Shown here: piece after piece, positions 1-12,663 of the stretch
Position numbering within the stretch: position 1 is the stretch's first letter
Layout of the letters: each line of letters starts with the position of its first letter
Assembly: GCA_016717145.1 (NCBI GenBank)
Contig: JADKGD010000035.1
Location: 1-64,000, forward strand
Direction: 5' to 3'
DNA length: 64,000 nucleotides
Source: Saprospiraceae bacterium
GTDB taxonomy: Bacteria; Bacteroidota; Bacteroidia; Chitinophagales; Saprospiraceae
The notes under the pieces: generated by a model
Database searches by the model: none
The model's input: only the letters and a program-made list of their open reading frames with translations
Told to the model about the DNA's origin: nothing
Made by a program: the position numbers and the translations under genes

Positions 1-1
1 A

Positions 2-1822
2 GAGATTCAGAGACTTGCTCACAGAAGCCAATGGACAATACCAACTTTTGTCAAGGGATTGGAAAATAGTTATGATGAAATGATGGATAGGGTCAATGGT
101 TGGTATAAACGAAAATAGGTTTTATCCTGTTTTGGATTGGTTTTGTTTTGTGTGCTGCTCTGAATGTGGATACTTTTCAGATCGTGGATATACTGTCAAA
201 AGATGCTAAAGCAAGAGAAGAAATGGTCCGTTTTGCGGAGGCAATGGTTAAAGACAGTTCAAAAATTTCAAAAATATTGAACGGTGATGAAGATACGCTC
301 AGAAATTATGAAACTATAAAAACTGATTACAAAAAAGCCTACAATGACATTAAAAAGACTGATAGCCTTATGGCAAAAGGTTGGAAATTTCCACCCATAA
401 AAGATACATTGTCCTGGACAACTTTACAAGCTAAAGATGCAGCTGACATGGATAAGATGGTTTTAATCCGCACAGCGAATGTAAAAATAGTTGATTCTTT
501 GCAGCTAAAACTGGCAGATAGTAGCTTGACAGTCATGCAGTTAAATGACATCAGAACTGCCATCAAAAAATTAAATGATACCTTATCCGGCAATGCATTA
601 AATATGTATCAATTGGTAAAGAAAAATAAAAGTGTGTTTTTTAGATGGGCACATCGCAGTGCGGTTAAAATTGATAGCGTTGACATTACAAATAAACAAA
701 TTTTTCGACATCAGCGCGCGGTCTTTGGAAAAATGTACTTATATCATTTCTCAGCTTTCGCCTGCCCAAACTAAATTATGGGCATCATCCTGTCTGCACT
801 TGCTTTGAGTCTTGGTGCCAATTTTTTGGTTTGATCTGCTCAAAAAGCTGGTGTCTATCCGCAGTGCCGGCGTAAAACCTGAAGAAAAAACGCAAACAAA
901 ACCTGACCCGACTGCAACTGCGCAACTTGTGAGTGACGGACTCCATATAGACAATTTCGATCCGGTAGACATAGCGATTGCAGAAAACAGAAAGTATTGG
1001 GAGTGCTTGCCGGGAGTGATTGGAATCAACAAATCAAAAAAAGCAAATACTGTTCAGATTGTCTCTGAAAACTCAGAAGAAATTAAAAAAATAATAAAGG
1101 ACAGTGTAGAGTTAAAGGACTCAAAACTTAAAATTGACATCGAACATTTACAAGGCGAAAAAGCTAAGTTATTGAGTAATAAAAGGGGATTTATATATGC
1201 TACAAATGAAGGAAACCGAGGAACGATTGCAGGTAGATTTTATAATACTAAAACCGAAAAAGAATGTTATTTAACTTGTGCTCATGTAGTACAACAATTT
1301 GAAAGTGGTCATTTTGATATCAATAATAGTGAAGTTAAAATTATTGGAAGTGGTAAAACTATAGGTAATGTGACAAATCTTATTCGATCCAGTTTTATTG
1401 ATGCTGCAGTTATAGATGCAAATAAAGTTGAAATTCCTAAAGAATATGATGTTGAGAAAATATGTAAAATCGGCAAAATTGATACATTAACCAATGAGCA
1501 AAATGAAAATATCTTTTTTAAATCATCAGGTATTGACAAACCAATAGTTGGCGCTCTAGCTCTGTCTTCTTTTAGCTATACATTTGATACTAATAAGTAT
1601 ATGTATAGAATGTTTCTTATAAAACATAATAATGATGGTAATTCTGAAGGAGGAGATTCCGGCTCATTATTGTATGTGTATGAAAATCCAAAGGACCTTA
1701 CCAGCAAAAAGCTTGCGATTGGAATATTGATTGGTTCAGCTTCTATTGATTCCAATCAATACAGTCTCGGAATTCAGCTTAGTGATATCTGCGATGCATT
1801 ATTTATAAGTTCTATTTGTTAA
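2..1822 (+). CDS. Membrane-anchored trypsin-like serine protease (5' partial, frameshifted)
   Basis: Reading runs from the window edge in frame 2 to about 115, continues in frame 1 to about 740, then in the frame ending at 1822. The pieces join as one protein: a hydrophobic segment (about 118-165), a long soluble charged stretch, a second membrane segment (about 773-830) ending in a WFDLLKKLVSIRSAG-like sequence, then a chymotrypsin-fold domain. The catalytic triad is visible: His in TCAHVV (1283-1285), Asp in IDAAVID (1400-1402) and Ser in GGDSGS (1658-1660). The breaks at about 780 (GGG, expected GGGG) and 824 (T6, expected T5) are homopolymer changes, so sequencing error is likely. It is followed 16 bp downstream by a secreted protein gene on the same strand. 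The substrate is unknown; the protease fold is well supported, the full fusion is an inference from the joined frames. Confidence 0.7.
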
Positions 1823-1838
1823 ATCAAAAAATGTCAAT

Positions 1839-4012
1839 ATGAAATCTTATTTTTTTTTTTTCTTGTGGTTAACTTCAATTTCTATTTCTTTTGGTCAAGA
1901 AAGCATAAATTGGAATCAATGTAATAATGCACTAAATATTATTAAAACAAACTCGATTACATTATTATTTGATGCACCCGGTATATTGAAATTTAATACT
2001 GATATAATTGCCAATATTTCAAGTGGTGATACTATTCGAATAAATAAGATTAGTGAAAGTAAATTACAGTTTTTACATAATAATCAGGAAATTCAGGGTG
2101 CGTTTTCATTGATATCAGGAACTTTTAACTTAACCCTTAATGAGACTGCTAAACCTTTCAAATTTAATCTATTAATCCCTGTTCTTTCCGGGGCAGAGCA
2201 TAATGACACAACTTTACAGATAAATAGTCCTAAATTAATTTCTAATTTAAACCTTTACTATGATGCTTTAAATATCAGACATTTATCTAAAAATCAGGAA
2301 AGGAATAAATCTAAAATTGAAAGTATATTGAAAAAATATGCTGCTACACCGGATAATAAATTTCTATCAAAATATTTGAATGAAGTGCGTCTTAGTAGTA
2401 GTTTAGGCTCAAAAAATAACATTCTATCCAAAGCAGGAGGCCTTGATGTTACAAATATTTCAGATGGTATCGTGAAACATATTATCGCTCAATTCCGCAA
2501 AGAAATGACGTATTGCTTTTTTGATAATTTCAGAATTGAGTTAAACAAACCTGAATACAAAGATTTGCAAATTTTGTTTAATAGGACTTACCATAAACTT
2601 GATCTGATAGGCAAAGATATTTATGATTTAAAGCCATATATCTCTTCACTAAGACAAGATATGGAGGATGACATGAATGACATGATTACGTCTTTCAGTC
2701 AAGTAGTGAAAGACCCTAACCTCGAACATATCAACATCTTGATAAAAATAAAAACATACACTTTATATTACAAAATGCATTTAATTTTATTATTGATGTA
2801 AGAGATACTGTGCATATCGGAAGGGCTCTTGACAATTTGAAACCACAAGATGCCAATACCGGAACGGATAAAGATTTAGTGGCAACGATACAAACATTGA
2901 AACTCTTTAATACATCATTAAGAGATACTTTTGAAAATAAAATGGATCCGTTTTGGATTGATAATGACAAAATTGAGATATTACTTCATGATGACACCCT
3001 ACTCACCATGTTTATTGGTCTAGTCACCCAAGTGGCAAAAAATGATAATATTGAATTTAAAGATAAATCTTTGTATAATGAATTGAATAATATTGGACCG
3101 GAAAAAGTTGGAAATTTTATTTCTATAATCAGGTCATTTCAAAATAATATTAAAGAAATCAGACTTATTCAAGAAAATCATTCTAAGCAAAAAAATAAAG
3201 AAGAAAAAGAAATACACGCAATCAGATATTTTGATGCAACCGATAATTTGTTGAAAACATTCAAAAACATTAATGAGGCGATTCATTTAAATATTTCAGA
3301 GGTAAAAATTGATTCTGTTCTCAATTTGTTTTCAAATATTAACGGATTGGTAAAAAATATTGTTACAAAAAAGTATTCAAATGCCGCTTTACATCTTTCT
3401 GAAATTATGAAAAGAATGCATTTTAAATCATCAGAAAGTACAAAAGGTTTATTGACTTTTATGGTGGAAAAGTCAATTTTTATCGCCCAAATGGCTGAAG
3501 CAGAGTCTTCTGATCAAATTGCTAATATTATAGAGACATTTGCCGCTCCTTCAGGCTCATGGAGAGATAAAAAACAAGCAACTACAAATATTGCCATTGA
3601 CTCATACATAGGCCCATCTCTGTTTTTGAGAGATACGAAAGTCAGATATGCACTTTCAACACCAATTGGTCTTTCTTTTTCCAAAAGTTTAGGTAAAGGA
3701 TGGGCTACCACCTTTTTAGGCAGCCTAATTGATCTTGGACCATTAACCGCATACAGATTTCAAAATGATACATTAGGGATAGCAAAGATTTACCTAAAAG
3801 AAATATTCGCTCCGGGTTTTCATATTAATATTCTTATCCCGATATGCGATTGTTTACCTCTTTCAGTTTCTGCGGGTTATCAGCAATTAACTCTGTTAGA
3901 AAAGGTAGGACAAGTACAAAATGAAGTCAATATTAAAAAAGCAAGAAGTCTGGTATTCTCTATTAATTATAATATTCCATTATTTACCATTCATAACCGC
4001 AAAAAATTTTGA
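1839..4012 (+). CDS. Large secreted protein of unknown function (one frameshift)
   Basis: It starts with an export signal (MKSYFFFFLWLTSISISFGQ) containing a long T run. About 720 residues follow when the two reading frames (1839-2801 and 2810-4012) are joined near 2700-2750; the region between reads sensibly in the second frame. The middle is lysine/asparagine-rich and probably helical. The last 130 residues have alternating hydrophobic residues and aromatic ends (for example SVSAGYQQL, LVFSINYNIPLF), which resembles outer-membrane barrel strands. I do not recognise the family. It lies between a trypsin-like protease gene and a patatin gene on the same strand, so the three may be co-transcribed. 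Confidence 0.55.
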
Positions 4013-4078
4013 CACTTGGAAGCACATCTATAATTGTATTTGTATGAACTTGTCAGATTACCTTTAAATACTTATACC

Positions 4079-6998
4079 ATGTTTCAAACCATAAACATCG
4101 TTATTTCTCACATTTTAAATAAATATGTCTTGACCATATTTATATGTTTGTCTTTAATCATGGTGGTGATAAATCACTTTTTTTATATTGATGATTTTAT
4201 ACCGGCAGCACAATTTGCACATTTTGATTTATGGCAATATTCCTTGAAAGTAATTGAAGATGAAGGCAAAAATAACTGGTATAACTTGTATTTTACAGTA
4301 GATGTACTGTGGGCAGCTAGTGTTCTTATTCTGGTGTTTAATATGGTGACATCATTTATAGTGACAGAGCGAAGAAAAAAATATTACACAAATACATTTA
4401 TTTCTTTTATTACCAATAAAACGACGTACGCACTGATTTTTACGGCTACATGGGTATTTGATGCGATGGAAAATCTGGGATATCTGGTTTACCAGGATGA
4501 AATCCTTGCGCCAAAATATTTAGAATTAGTTGTTGGTATAAAAATAGGATTGTATGCATTTTGTGTGGTGTTGTGGTTATTGGTTTTATATAAAAAATAC
4601 GTTGTACCTAATTCAAAAAATTTTAAAATATTTACAAAGAGTGCGTCTGTCTCTTTACTCTTTTTGATTGTAATCGCTGCCTTGCTAACCCAAATGGAAC
4701 AAGGTAGTTCTTTGGTCATAGCCTTACTCAGCAGTCCCGTCAATATGTTTGTTGTGGGCATGATGCTTGTGATACTAAGTATTATTTTTTCACATTATCC
4801 GGTTTATTTTTTATTTTATAATTTTACAGAAATAACATGCCGCCCAATGCATGGGTTAGGATGACGGGCTTACTGAATGGAGGTATCATTAAATATGACG
4901 ACAAAATTCCTGAGAATAAAATTAGTGGTTATCATGATGTTGACAAAACATTTGTACCTTATAGATACTTTATTGGAGCCATGGTTTTTATTTCTTTTTT
5001 ATATGCTATGTTTTTTACTTTCGACAAATATATTGTGCATCCCGGCATAGGTGATAAATTATTGCTTTTATTCATCGCAATATTGTTGTTTATCCAGTTT
5101 AGGGCCTCTGAACACACATCAAATCTATTTATTAAAACTTATTTGATCATTTACGGATGTTCATGGCTTTCACTGCTTTTGGCAGTAATATTTAGTATAT
5201 ACCATGGATGGTACTGGACTACTTTTACAGCCTTTGTGCTTTTTTTATCATGCAGAGCATACCAACGTTTTTTTCAGACCATTCCGAAAGATTTAGTCTT
5301 TGATAGTATGTCAAATCGTTGGCTATATTTTATTCCTGAATCCATACATCGCTGGGAATATAACCTTACAGGTAAAATAGATGCTAAGTTAGCCTTTATC
5401 AAATGGACAGGTTTTCTTTCTTTTTTAGTGTTTGGTTTGTCCCATATACCAAGTTTAGGTATGCAAATAAATCCCATATGTATCATATTATGTTATATTC
5501 ATATATTTTATGGCTTTGTTATCATTATATTGAAAAATTATTTATATTATTCCAGCATTCAATCTACAAACTTTTCCAAAACGACAGCATTATTATTCAG
5601 AAATATACTGATCATACTATTACTCTTGTTTTTTGCAAAAAAGTATTGGAATGCGAATTATAATACTTTACAATATCTCAATGAATATGCTTTTGATAAA
5701 AAAGAAACTATAGACATTGACACGTTTATAAAAAACTACGATCGTATGGATACAAGCCATACAAAAGTAAATTATTATATCGCTTCATGGGGTGGAGGGC
5801 TCCGTGCTACTTATTTAGATCTCTTAATGCTTGATAAAAAGCAACGGCAAACTAAAGATACCTTTTTGAATAATGTTGTAGCCATGTCAGGTGTATCGGG
5901 TGGGGCATTGGGTCTGGATTTATTTTTTGTTGTCAAAAAAGAAAATAAGGGAAATGGTGATACGCTGTCTGACATATATGACAGGATCGGTCATGCTAAC
6001 TTTGCATCAACTGATCTGGCTTATTTATTAGGCAGGGACCGATTGCCTTTTAATAAATGGCTTAGTAGGGACAGATCGATAGTAGGTATGCAAAATTATT
6101 GGTCGTTGATTACGTCAGGACGCTCACCATTCAATACAACGCCTTATCAGACCTATTGGAAAGAAGGTTATGTTACAATGGGCTACTTTCCGTTGCTGAT
6201 TACCAATACCACAAAAACATCCGGCAACTATGGCATTGCTTGCAGTGCCTATGCGGATGGTAAAAAATTTCGAGAAATATTCAAGGGTGCCACAAATATT
6301 TTGTCGCTCAACAAAGCTAATATATCACTCAGTTTTTTGAAGCTATGTCTACTACAGAAAGATTCCCTTTATTCAGCGCAACCGCAAGTATTCGGGGTCA
6401 AGGCCATTACATCGATGGAGGATATTTTGATAATTCTGGTCTGACTTCATTAATGAATCTTAGGAATTATATTAATCGTAATCAACTTGCCAAAGGTAGA
6501 ATCGATTCGCTCATTATTTTGGGCAATTCCAAAAGTAATTTTATCCTTCAATTGTTATCAGAATCATTACCCTATATTGACATAAAACTTAAAGGCGAAA
6601 GTGATTATGGTGCCATTTTTAAAGGAATATTAACCAACGACAGATTGGGGAATTTTTTGACGGATGGTTACGGTTCTTATCCAAATGATCATATGAAATC
6701 CAGAAGAATCTGTCTGCCATATTATTTGCACTATGGAGACTTTGTATCAGCATTGGGTGGAGACCCGAAAGACGGTATTGATATAGTTAAAATACGTAAG
6801 CTTATTTTAGAAAGTAATAAGAGGATTGACAGTGCTAAAAATGAATATATTTTGGCACATCCAAAACATGTAATGTATAAAAGGCCCTATTCCAATAAAT
6901 GGGATTTTGCATCTCCCACACTATCAAGATATCTTTCAGCGCCGACAGTCAATTATTACAAAGCTGTGGTGGCTTATCATAAAGCTTTGGAGTTTTGA
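4079..6998 (+). CDS. Polytopic membrane protein with C-terminal patatin-like phospholipase (frameshifted twice)
   Basis: The first half has about ten membrane segments in two blocks; the second half is a patatin lipase domain. Visible patatin motifs are the oxyanion-hole GGGLR (5791-5805), the nucleophile elbow GVSGG with Ser at 5896-5898, and the catalytic DGG with Asp at 6414-6416. Patatins hydrolyse acyl chains from phospholipids with a Ser-Asp dyad. Frames change near 4840 and near 6330; the latter is a T6 that must be T7 to continue into the DGG segment. ATG 4079 is preferred over an upstream TTG at 4034. The total, about 970 residues, is much longer than a free patatin because of the membrane part. 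The stop abuts the stop of the convergent gene at 6999. Confidence 0.75.
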
Positions 6999-9516
6999 TT
7001 AGTCCACACCACAATCAGCTGTTTTAACTATCACAGTATTGCCCTGAGTTGCTAAAAATCCATTGGTTAAAAAGACTGCATCTCCAGCTTTATAGACTAC
7101 ATTGCCATTACTACCCTGTACTTTTCTCTCTGCATATATGGTAGAGGACGCCTGGTTGTATTGATAGCCAGGAGTTCCATAATTTGGGTCATTGGCTTCT
7201 GTTAAAAAACTTACGTTTTGGCAAGTAATATCGGATTGGAAAAGGCCTCTTCCATAAGTTGCTGCTCTAATGATACTATGGTTCGGGTAAATTGCTAAAT
7301 CAACTACTGGAAGATTGACAATATTTGTGCCAAAGAGTGACCAAGTACTGTAAGGAAAATTACTCTTATAAACGCCTAAGTCAGTGCCTATATAAATTTC
7401 TCCTGTCAGATTGTTTGTACTATAAGCAGATATCCACGTGGGAATATTTGGTAAGTTATTAGAGATATTGGTGGTACCTGAATTTACATTATAAAGATAC
7501 ACTTTTTCACCCGCATCATACCCACCTCTTGTAATAATAGCAGATTCTTCACTTATCGCGACTACACTGGTAAAATGTTCTCCCGAAGAATAAATATTTG
7601 ACCAAGTAGTACCAAAATCAGTCGATCGAAAAACCGCTTCCTCAGTACATGCATATACTGTTGCCGGCCATGGTGATACATCAATGTATTTGACATTCCC
7701 TGGACTGTTATTGTAAAAGATTATAGGGAAGCACGGAAGGGGTATAGGTAGCCCCTTTGTCAGGACTAATGAAAATTGTATCATTTGTCCATCCAACATA
7801 GATTCCATCACTTATTACTGGATTCATACCCATTCTAGTCACAAATGGCCCACTTCCTTGAGAAGGTTTAATTGAAACACCAGTAGTACCGCCATTTGTA
7901 GATTTGTTTATACTACCATTTTGTGCTGAATAATATATAGTATTTTCATCTGTATGATCTATCATACATCCTGTGCCATCCCCGCCTCCAACACTCGGTG
8001 CAGTATTGGCACCTGTGAATTTTCTTGATCAATTGTGCTAAAGACCACCTAACATGTAATTTGAATTTTGTCGGGTGCCAGCCAAATCAAAAAAAGCGTT
8101 GAGCTGCATGTTATTGGTAATGTCACTAAAAGTGTCACCATCATTTGCAGATACATATATTCCGCCATCGCTTACGATGTATAATTTGTTATTGAGTGGA
8201 TTATATTCTACACCATGTATGTCAGAATGAACATATTTATTGATTGGACTATTGGTGCACCATAAAGTTTTTCTAGTCCAAATACTTCCCCCGTTCAATG
8301 AATTATAAACATTTATAGCACCTGAAACGATAATTTCTGTACTATTAGGTTTAACTGCAAAATCAATATTGTAAGTTGCCTGTGTATTATTAGTATCGGC
8401 AGCCGCAATACATCCATTGTATGAGCAAATAGAGGGTTTGTTAGATCTTAAAAACCAGGTGTTTGCTGCCCCACTATTCACAGAACGAATGAATCCCGGA
8501 AAACCTGAGTTAGCGCCTTGATTTACATATCCTGATCCCAATGCAAAAACATAATTTGGGTTCTGTGGGGTTACTCCCAGTTGCATTCTTTCAGAATTTG
8601 GCAAAGTTGCTACGCTTGACCACGAAATACCAGCATCATTTGATTTCCAAACTGTTGAAGACTTCCCTGCATACACTTCAGTACTACTTCCTGGCTTCCA
8701 CACTATGTCATAAAAAGTACCACTTTCATGGTTTGTCCATGTAGTGCCACCGTCAGTTGTGCGATATAATCCATTGTTTAATGTTGCCACGAGAAGGATA
8801 TTTGGGTCTATCGGATTCATTGCAATTTTAAATCCATATTTCTGCTCATTAAGGCCCCATATCAAGCCTGTTGGTTGCCAAGTACTACCACCATTAGTAG
8901 ATTTCCAAACACCAAGAGAAGGGCTGTCTCTCCCATCACCATCACCTGTAAGGATATAGATGATATTATCGTTTTGATGATTCACAGCAATACTTGATAT
9001 TCCACGAATAGCATTGTTAGAATTATCTGTAACATTAACCCAACCGATACCACCATTGGTAGTTTTCCAAAGACCACAAGCAGGACCTCCTGTATATATA
9101 ACATTTGCATCATCATTATCAAATGCTATACAATTCAATACTCCAATGCCTGGTAATCCTGTGCTATAGGTATTTTGCCCCCATTGTGTCCATGTGTTGA
9201 GTGTGAATCTATCGTTGGATGGATTATCTCTAAAAAATTGCTGTAAAGCATCATCATTTCTAGCTACATAATTTGTAATTTCTCCATTAGGCAATAATCT
9301 ATCTTGTTGGTTATACTCCCATCTTTTCCACTGCTTATATCCTGAACCTTTACCCTTGTCTCTATCTTTATAATAAGTTTCAGTTTCAGCTTGTATTCTT
9401 TTAAAATCTTTCACTATACCTTTACTCCAAAATGCTTCAGGTTTATCATCCTGTGCATGAAGAACTGTAATTCCAAACAATGATATCCAAACAAGCATGT
9501 ATTTTATAGTTTGCAT
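6999..9516 (-). CDS. Secreted BNR/sortilin-type beta-propeller protein (frameshifted)
   Basis: It begins with a Sec signal ending in VLHAQ. The body has many Asp-box/BNR units (WKSTNGGSTW, YRTTDGGTTW, FRSTDFGTTW), which fold as beta-propellers found in exo-sialidases and sortilin-like surface proteins. The C-terminus (about the last 75 residues, ending ADCGVD) looks like the coathanger-type sorting/adhesion domain seen in Bacteroidota secreted proteins. The frame is broken near 8030, where a stop interrupts GGL, and near 7720. The gene lies 27 bp after a YadA-like fibre gene on the same strand, so the two may form a cell-surface operon. No catalytic residues could be assigned, so a binding role is as likely as hydrolysis. 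Confidence 0.65.
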
Positions 9517-9543
9517 CTTAATTTCTATTAGTTGATGGACAAA

Positions 9544-11463
9544 TTATTTATTATTTAATGTTTTAATTTGCTTAGCCTGTACGTTGTTTTCAGATTGCAG
9601 TGATTCAATCTTTTTATTCAAATCAATAATATACAAAGTAAGCTCTTCGATTTTTTCCATCATTTTACGCTGCATTTCACCTAATTGTACCCCTTCCTTT
9701 TCTACTTCTTTTGCCGATGGAATGCCTGGAAGGTGTTTTTTATGTTCTATTGTTTTTTCTAATTCACATAAAGGCATTAAATTATAAGATGGTGAAAATA
9801 CATAGTCAGGCCATAGGTTAGTTGGTTGCACTCTTACTTCTGTACAAGCTATTTTACCGTCAACTGATAACATGTGCCCAGTCGCTTTAATTGGAGTAAA
9901 ATCTCCAATTGCAACGGCTCCTTCAAAATATCCGGCATAATTGTTACTGCCAGAAGCGACACCATAGATGCCATAATTGTTAGAGCCAGAAGTGGCTGAG
10001 CCATAGACACCATAATTTTTATTTGTTACAGAGTTGGCCAAGCCATAAACACCATAATTATTCGCACTAGCCTTAGCCACTCCATATAAGCCATAATTTG
10101 AACCTGTATTTGCATTGGTTGAATTTCCATACACTCCAAAATAATGTAGGCTCCCGGTTCCGGCAACAATGCCCTCTACTCCTTTCCAGCCTCCTTTTCC
10201 TGCAACACCTACGCCATAAAAATCTGTATTGTCATTTTTTCCATACACAGCTGCGGTATCATTGAATGATGCGCTAAATAAACTTTCCGATCTACCGTTT
10301 ACTCTGAATTTTCGACTATCAAATTCTCCATATATCAAGGCGTTATTGGCATCACCATTTGAGTTACTAATGTACAATCTATTGCTTCCGGTTTCTCCGT
10401 ATCCCGCATAAGAGCCTAAAAACATTTCCATTGCCTTGCGAATTATAGCCTGCATTATCACCAATAGCGGTATTATAAAGACCAGAAACAGGTGTAAATA
10501 ATGCCTCTGATCCAATGGCAATGTTTCCATATCCTGTCATATTATTTCTAAGAGACATAATACCTAAAGTAACATTTCTATATCCAGATGTATTATCCTT
10601 CATAGATTCCATGCCTATAGCAATATTATTAAGTCCAGTATTATTAGCAGGTGTAGTTGAGCCTTTTAAAGCACTAGTACCAATAGCAATATTGGAGTTA
10701 TCAAATGGAGTTGTGGTATCATTTATATTTTTCATGGCATCGTTACCAATGGCAATTCCTCCTGATCCAGTTTTATTGAAAACAAGAGCTTGAGAACCTA
10801 TACCTATATTCGAATTACCTGCCGTATTATTTAGCAGAGTTTGATATCCTAATCCTATATTTCCTTCACCACTGGTGTTATTATACAGCACTGCAACCCC
10901 AAATCCAAGATTACCATCCCCTGTGGTATTACTGCCGAGTACTCCATATCCAAAGGCTGTATTTATACCACCAGTATTTGCAGGATTAAGAGATAATGCA
11001 CCAAAACTTGTATTGGCAGCAGATTCATTGATTAATCCAGCTCTAACATTGTTTCTTTTGAATACTATATCTTGATTATCTGTTGTTCCTAGAAAATTAA
11101 TAGCAGAATTTGTACCAGAATTACCAGTAAGGGACCAGCCTCCGGAGCTACCTCCTATCGGCCGTTCCCACTTTATGCCATTGCATAGGTAAAAACCAGG
11201 AGTTACGTCTCCTGCGGTAGCCGTATTATACACCATCATCCCAGCTACAAAAGCCCCAACAGGAGCATTGGACGTAGTAGAGGTCAAAGCTACTCTAGGG
11301 ATGAGTAGTCCTTTGTTGGTGGCGACTACATCCAGTGCTGCATTGGCATTGGTGTGAGGGTACCGATACCAACGCTTTGAGCGTATGATGAAGGAAGTAT
11401 AGTTGCAAATGCTAACAATAAGACAATGATTGTCTTTAAGAATGGATTTAGATGGAGTTTCAT
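9544..11463 (-). CDS. YadA-head-like fibre protein with C-terminal coiled coil (frameshifted)
   Basis: The protein starts at 11463 with a signal peptide ending in SSYAQS. It continues with many 14-15-residue left-handed-helix units (NIAIGSEAL, NIGIGSQAL, NTAIGDNAG), typical of YadA heads and Bacteroidota tail-fibre-like adhesins. After a glycine/tyrosine-rich set of repeats (NYGVYG) comes the segment NLWPDYVFSPSY and then a coiled coil (EKIEELTLYIIDLNKKIESL), as in trimeric fibres. Frames change near 11360 (CCAAT where CCAAAT is expected) and near 10430. It is the first gene of a probable two-gene operon with the BNR-propeller gene. The likely role is surface adhesion. Confidence 0.65.
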
Positions 11464-11550
11464 GATGTATTGATTTAGAGTTTAGACAAAGATACGATAA
11501 TAAATATGACTACGCAATCCCCCAAACGGGTGGTTTTTTTCGGTCAAGTA

Positions 11551-11710
11551 GCGTTCCGAAGGACGACCCTTAAACGAGTGTTAACGACAATGCTTGTGAG
11601 TAGGCTAACACATCTTTCGCTTAGCGGTCTTCGTTGCACTCAGCTCACCGGTCGAAGGAGAACACTCGACTGAGGAGCGTGCCGAAGGGCAACCCTTTAG
11701 CGAGTTTGGT
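11551..11710. repeat. GC-rich intergenic repeat, copy 1
   Basis: This segment is clearly more GC-rich than its surroundings and shares two blocks with 12501-12607: CTTCGTTGCACTCAGCTC and CGAGTGTTAACGACAATGCT. Both copies are in the same orientation and bracket the toxin-antitoxin pair. The order of the blocks differs between the copies, as expected from a tandem unit with shifted ends. Confidence 0.6.
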
Positions 11711-11766
11711 GACAAATTCCGGAAACTTAACAATTGTGGATAATTGATTATATCATCAATTTGGAT

Positions 11767-11774
11767 TATCTTTG
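11767..11774 (+). promoter_or_regulatory. Bacteroidota -7 promoter element
   Basis: TATCTTTG matches the TAnnTTTG consensus and has a TTG 20 bp upstream (11744-11746), matching the -33 element. It lies 17 bp before the antitoxin start. Confidence 0.5.
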
Positions 11775-11791
11775 TATAATAATTTTTAAAC

Positions 11792-11986
11792 ATGAGCAAT
11801 CTAACCCTTGATAAAGAAGCGGTCAAAGCCGCTATAAAAGAATTGATAAATGAGGATCCAAATCTTATCAAACAAGCACTTAAGGAAATCATGCTTGAAG
11901 AGACAGACAATGATAATAAATTATTTCATGATTTGATATTAAAAAATTTTGAAAGATTTGATAAGACTTTCAATGCATTAGCCTAG
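11792..11986 (+). CDS. Probable antitoxin of a Doc-type toxin-antitoxin pair
   Basis: A 64-residue acidic, helical protein without a recognised DNA-binding domain. It is assigned as antitoxin from position: it directly precedes a Fic/Doc toxin gene, and its TAG stop shares one base with the GTG start of the toxin (taGtg), so translation is probably coupled. A consensus promoter lies just upstream. The sequence does not visibly resemble Phd, so it may be a distinct antitoxin type. Confidence 0.6.
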   Translation: MSNLTLDKEAVKAAIKELINEDPNLIKQALKEIMLEETDNDNKLFHDLILKNFERFDKTFNALA

Positions 11987-12417
11987 TGAAATATTTATCA
12001 AAGGCACAAATCATACAATTAAATAAAGCTACAATTGAAATTCACGGAGGTCACTATAAGGCTCCAAATAATTTTCTACATGAAAAAAACTTAGATTATC
12101 TCATTGAAATTGTTAAATCTGAAATGTTTGGTGCAGAAGTTTATCCCACTGTCATGGACAAGGCAGCTGTTTATGGCTATAATATCATTTGTAATCATAT
12201 ATTTACAGATGGTAATAAACGAACAGGATTGGCTGCAGGTTTGATATTTTTAAATCTTAATAACATTGATATCAAAGTATCTGTGGATGACAAAAAGATG
12301 ACAAATTTCATTTTAGAAGTTGCATCTGGCATGACTACTTTAGATCAATGTAGAGATTGGTTTAGAAATAATGTGGAAGGTTTTGGTTATACTTATTCTA
12401 CCGCTGAAGTTCTTTAA
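11986..12417 (+). CDS. doc: Death-on-curing (Doc/Fic) family toxin
   Basis: A 143-residue protein of the usual Doc length. It carries the Fic core motif HIFTDGNKRTG (encoded at about 12193-12225), matching HxFxDGNKR. Doc enzymes phosphorylate elongation factor Tu and stop translation; that activity is known for the P1 phage member and is inferred here. Start GTG at 11986 overlaps the preceding stop, which supports translational coupling with the antitoxin. The pair is bracketed by two direct intergenic repeats. Confidence 0.85.
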   Translation: MKYLSKAQIIQLNKATIEIHGGHYKAPNNFLHEKNLDYLIEIVKSEMFGAEVYPTVMDKAAVYGYNIICNHIFTDGNKRTGLAAGLIFLNLNNIDIKVSVDDKKMTNFILEVASGMTTLDQCRDWFRNNVEGFGYTYSTAEVL

Positions 12418-12500
12418 TTAAGGTAAGACAATCTTAAATGCCTTATAGTTCGATTGCTTTTTTCCCTTTCTTTAACTTTATACCTTAATGGTAAAAAAGT

Positions 12501-12607
12501 CGCTCAGCGGTCTTCGTTGCACTCAGCTCGCCGGTCGTAGAGCCGAACTCGACCAAGGTGCGTCCCGAAGCGCGACCCTTGAGCGAGTGTTAACGACAAT
12601 GCTCATG
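12501..12607. repeat. GC-rich intergenic repeat, copy 2
   Basis: It shares the blocks CTTCGTTGCACTCAGCTC and CGAGTGTTAACGACAATGCT with the copy at 11551-11710, in the same orientation. It lies just downstream of the toxin gene. Confidence 0.6.
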
Positions 12608-12663
12608 CAAATCACTTTTAAAGAGATCCTACGGTGATATATCAATAACTAAAAATGGCATTA

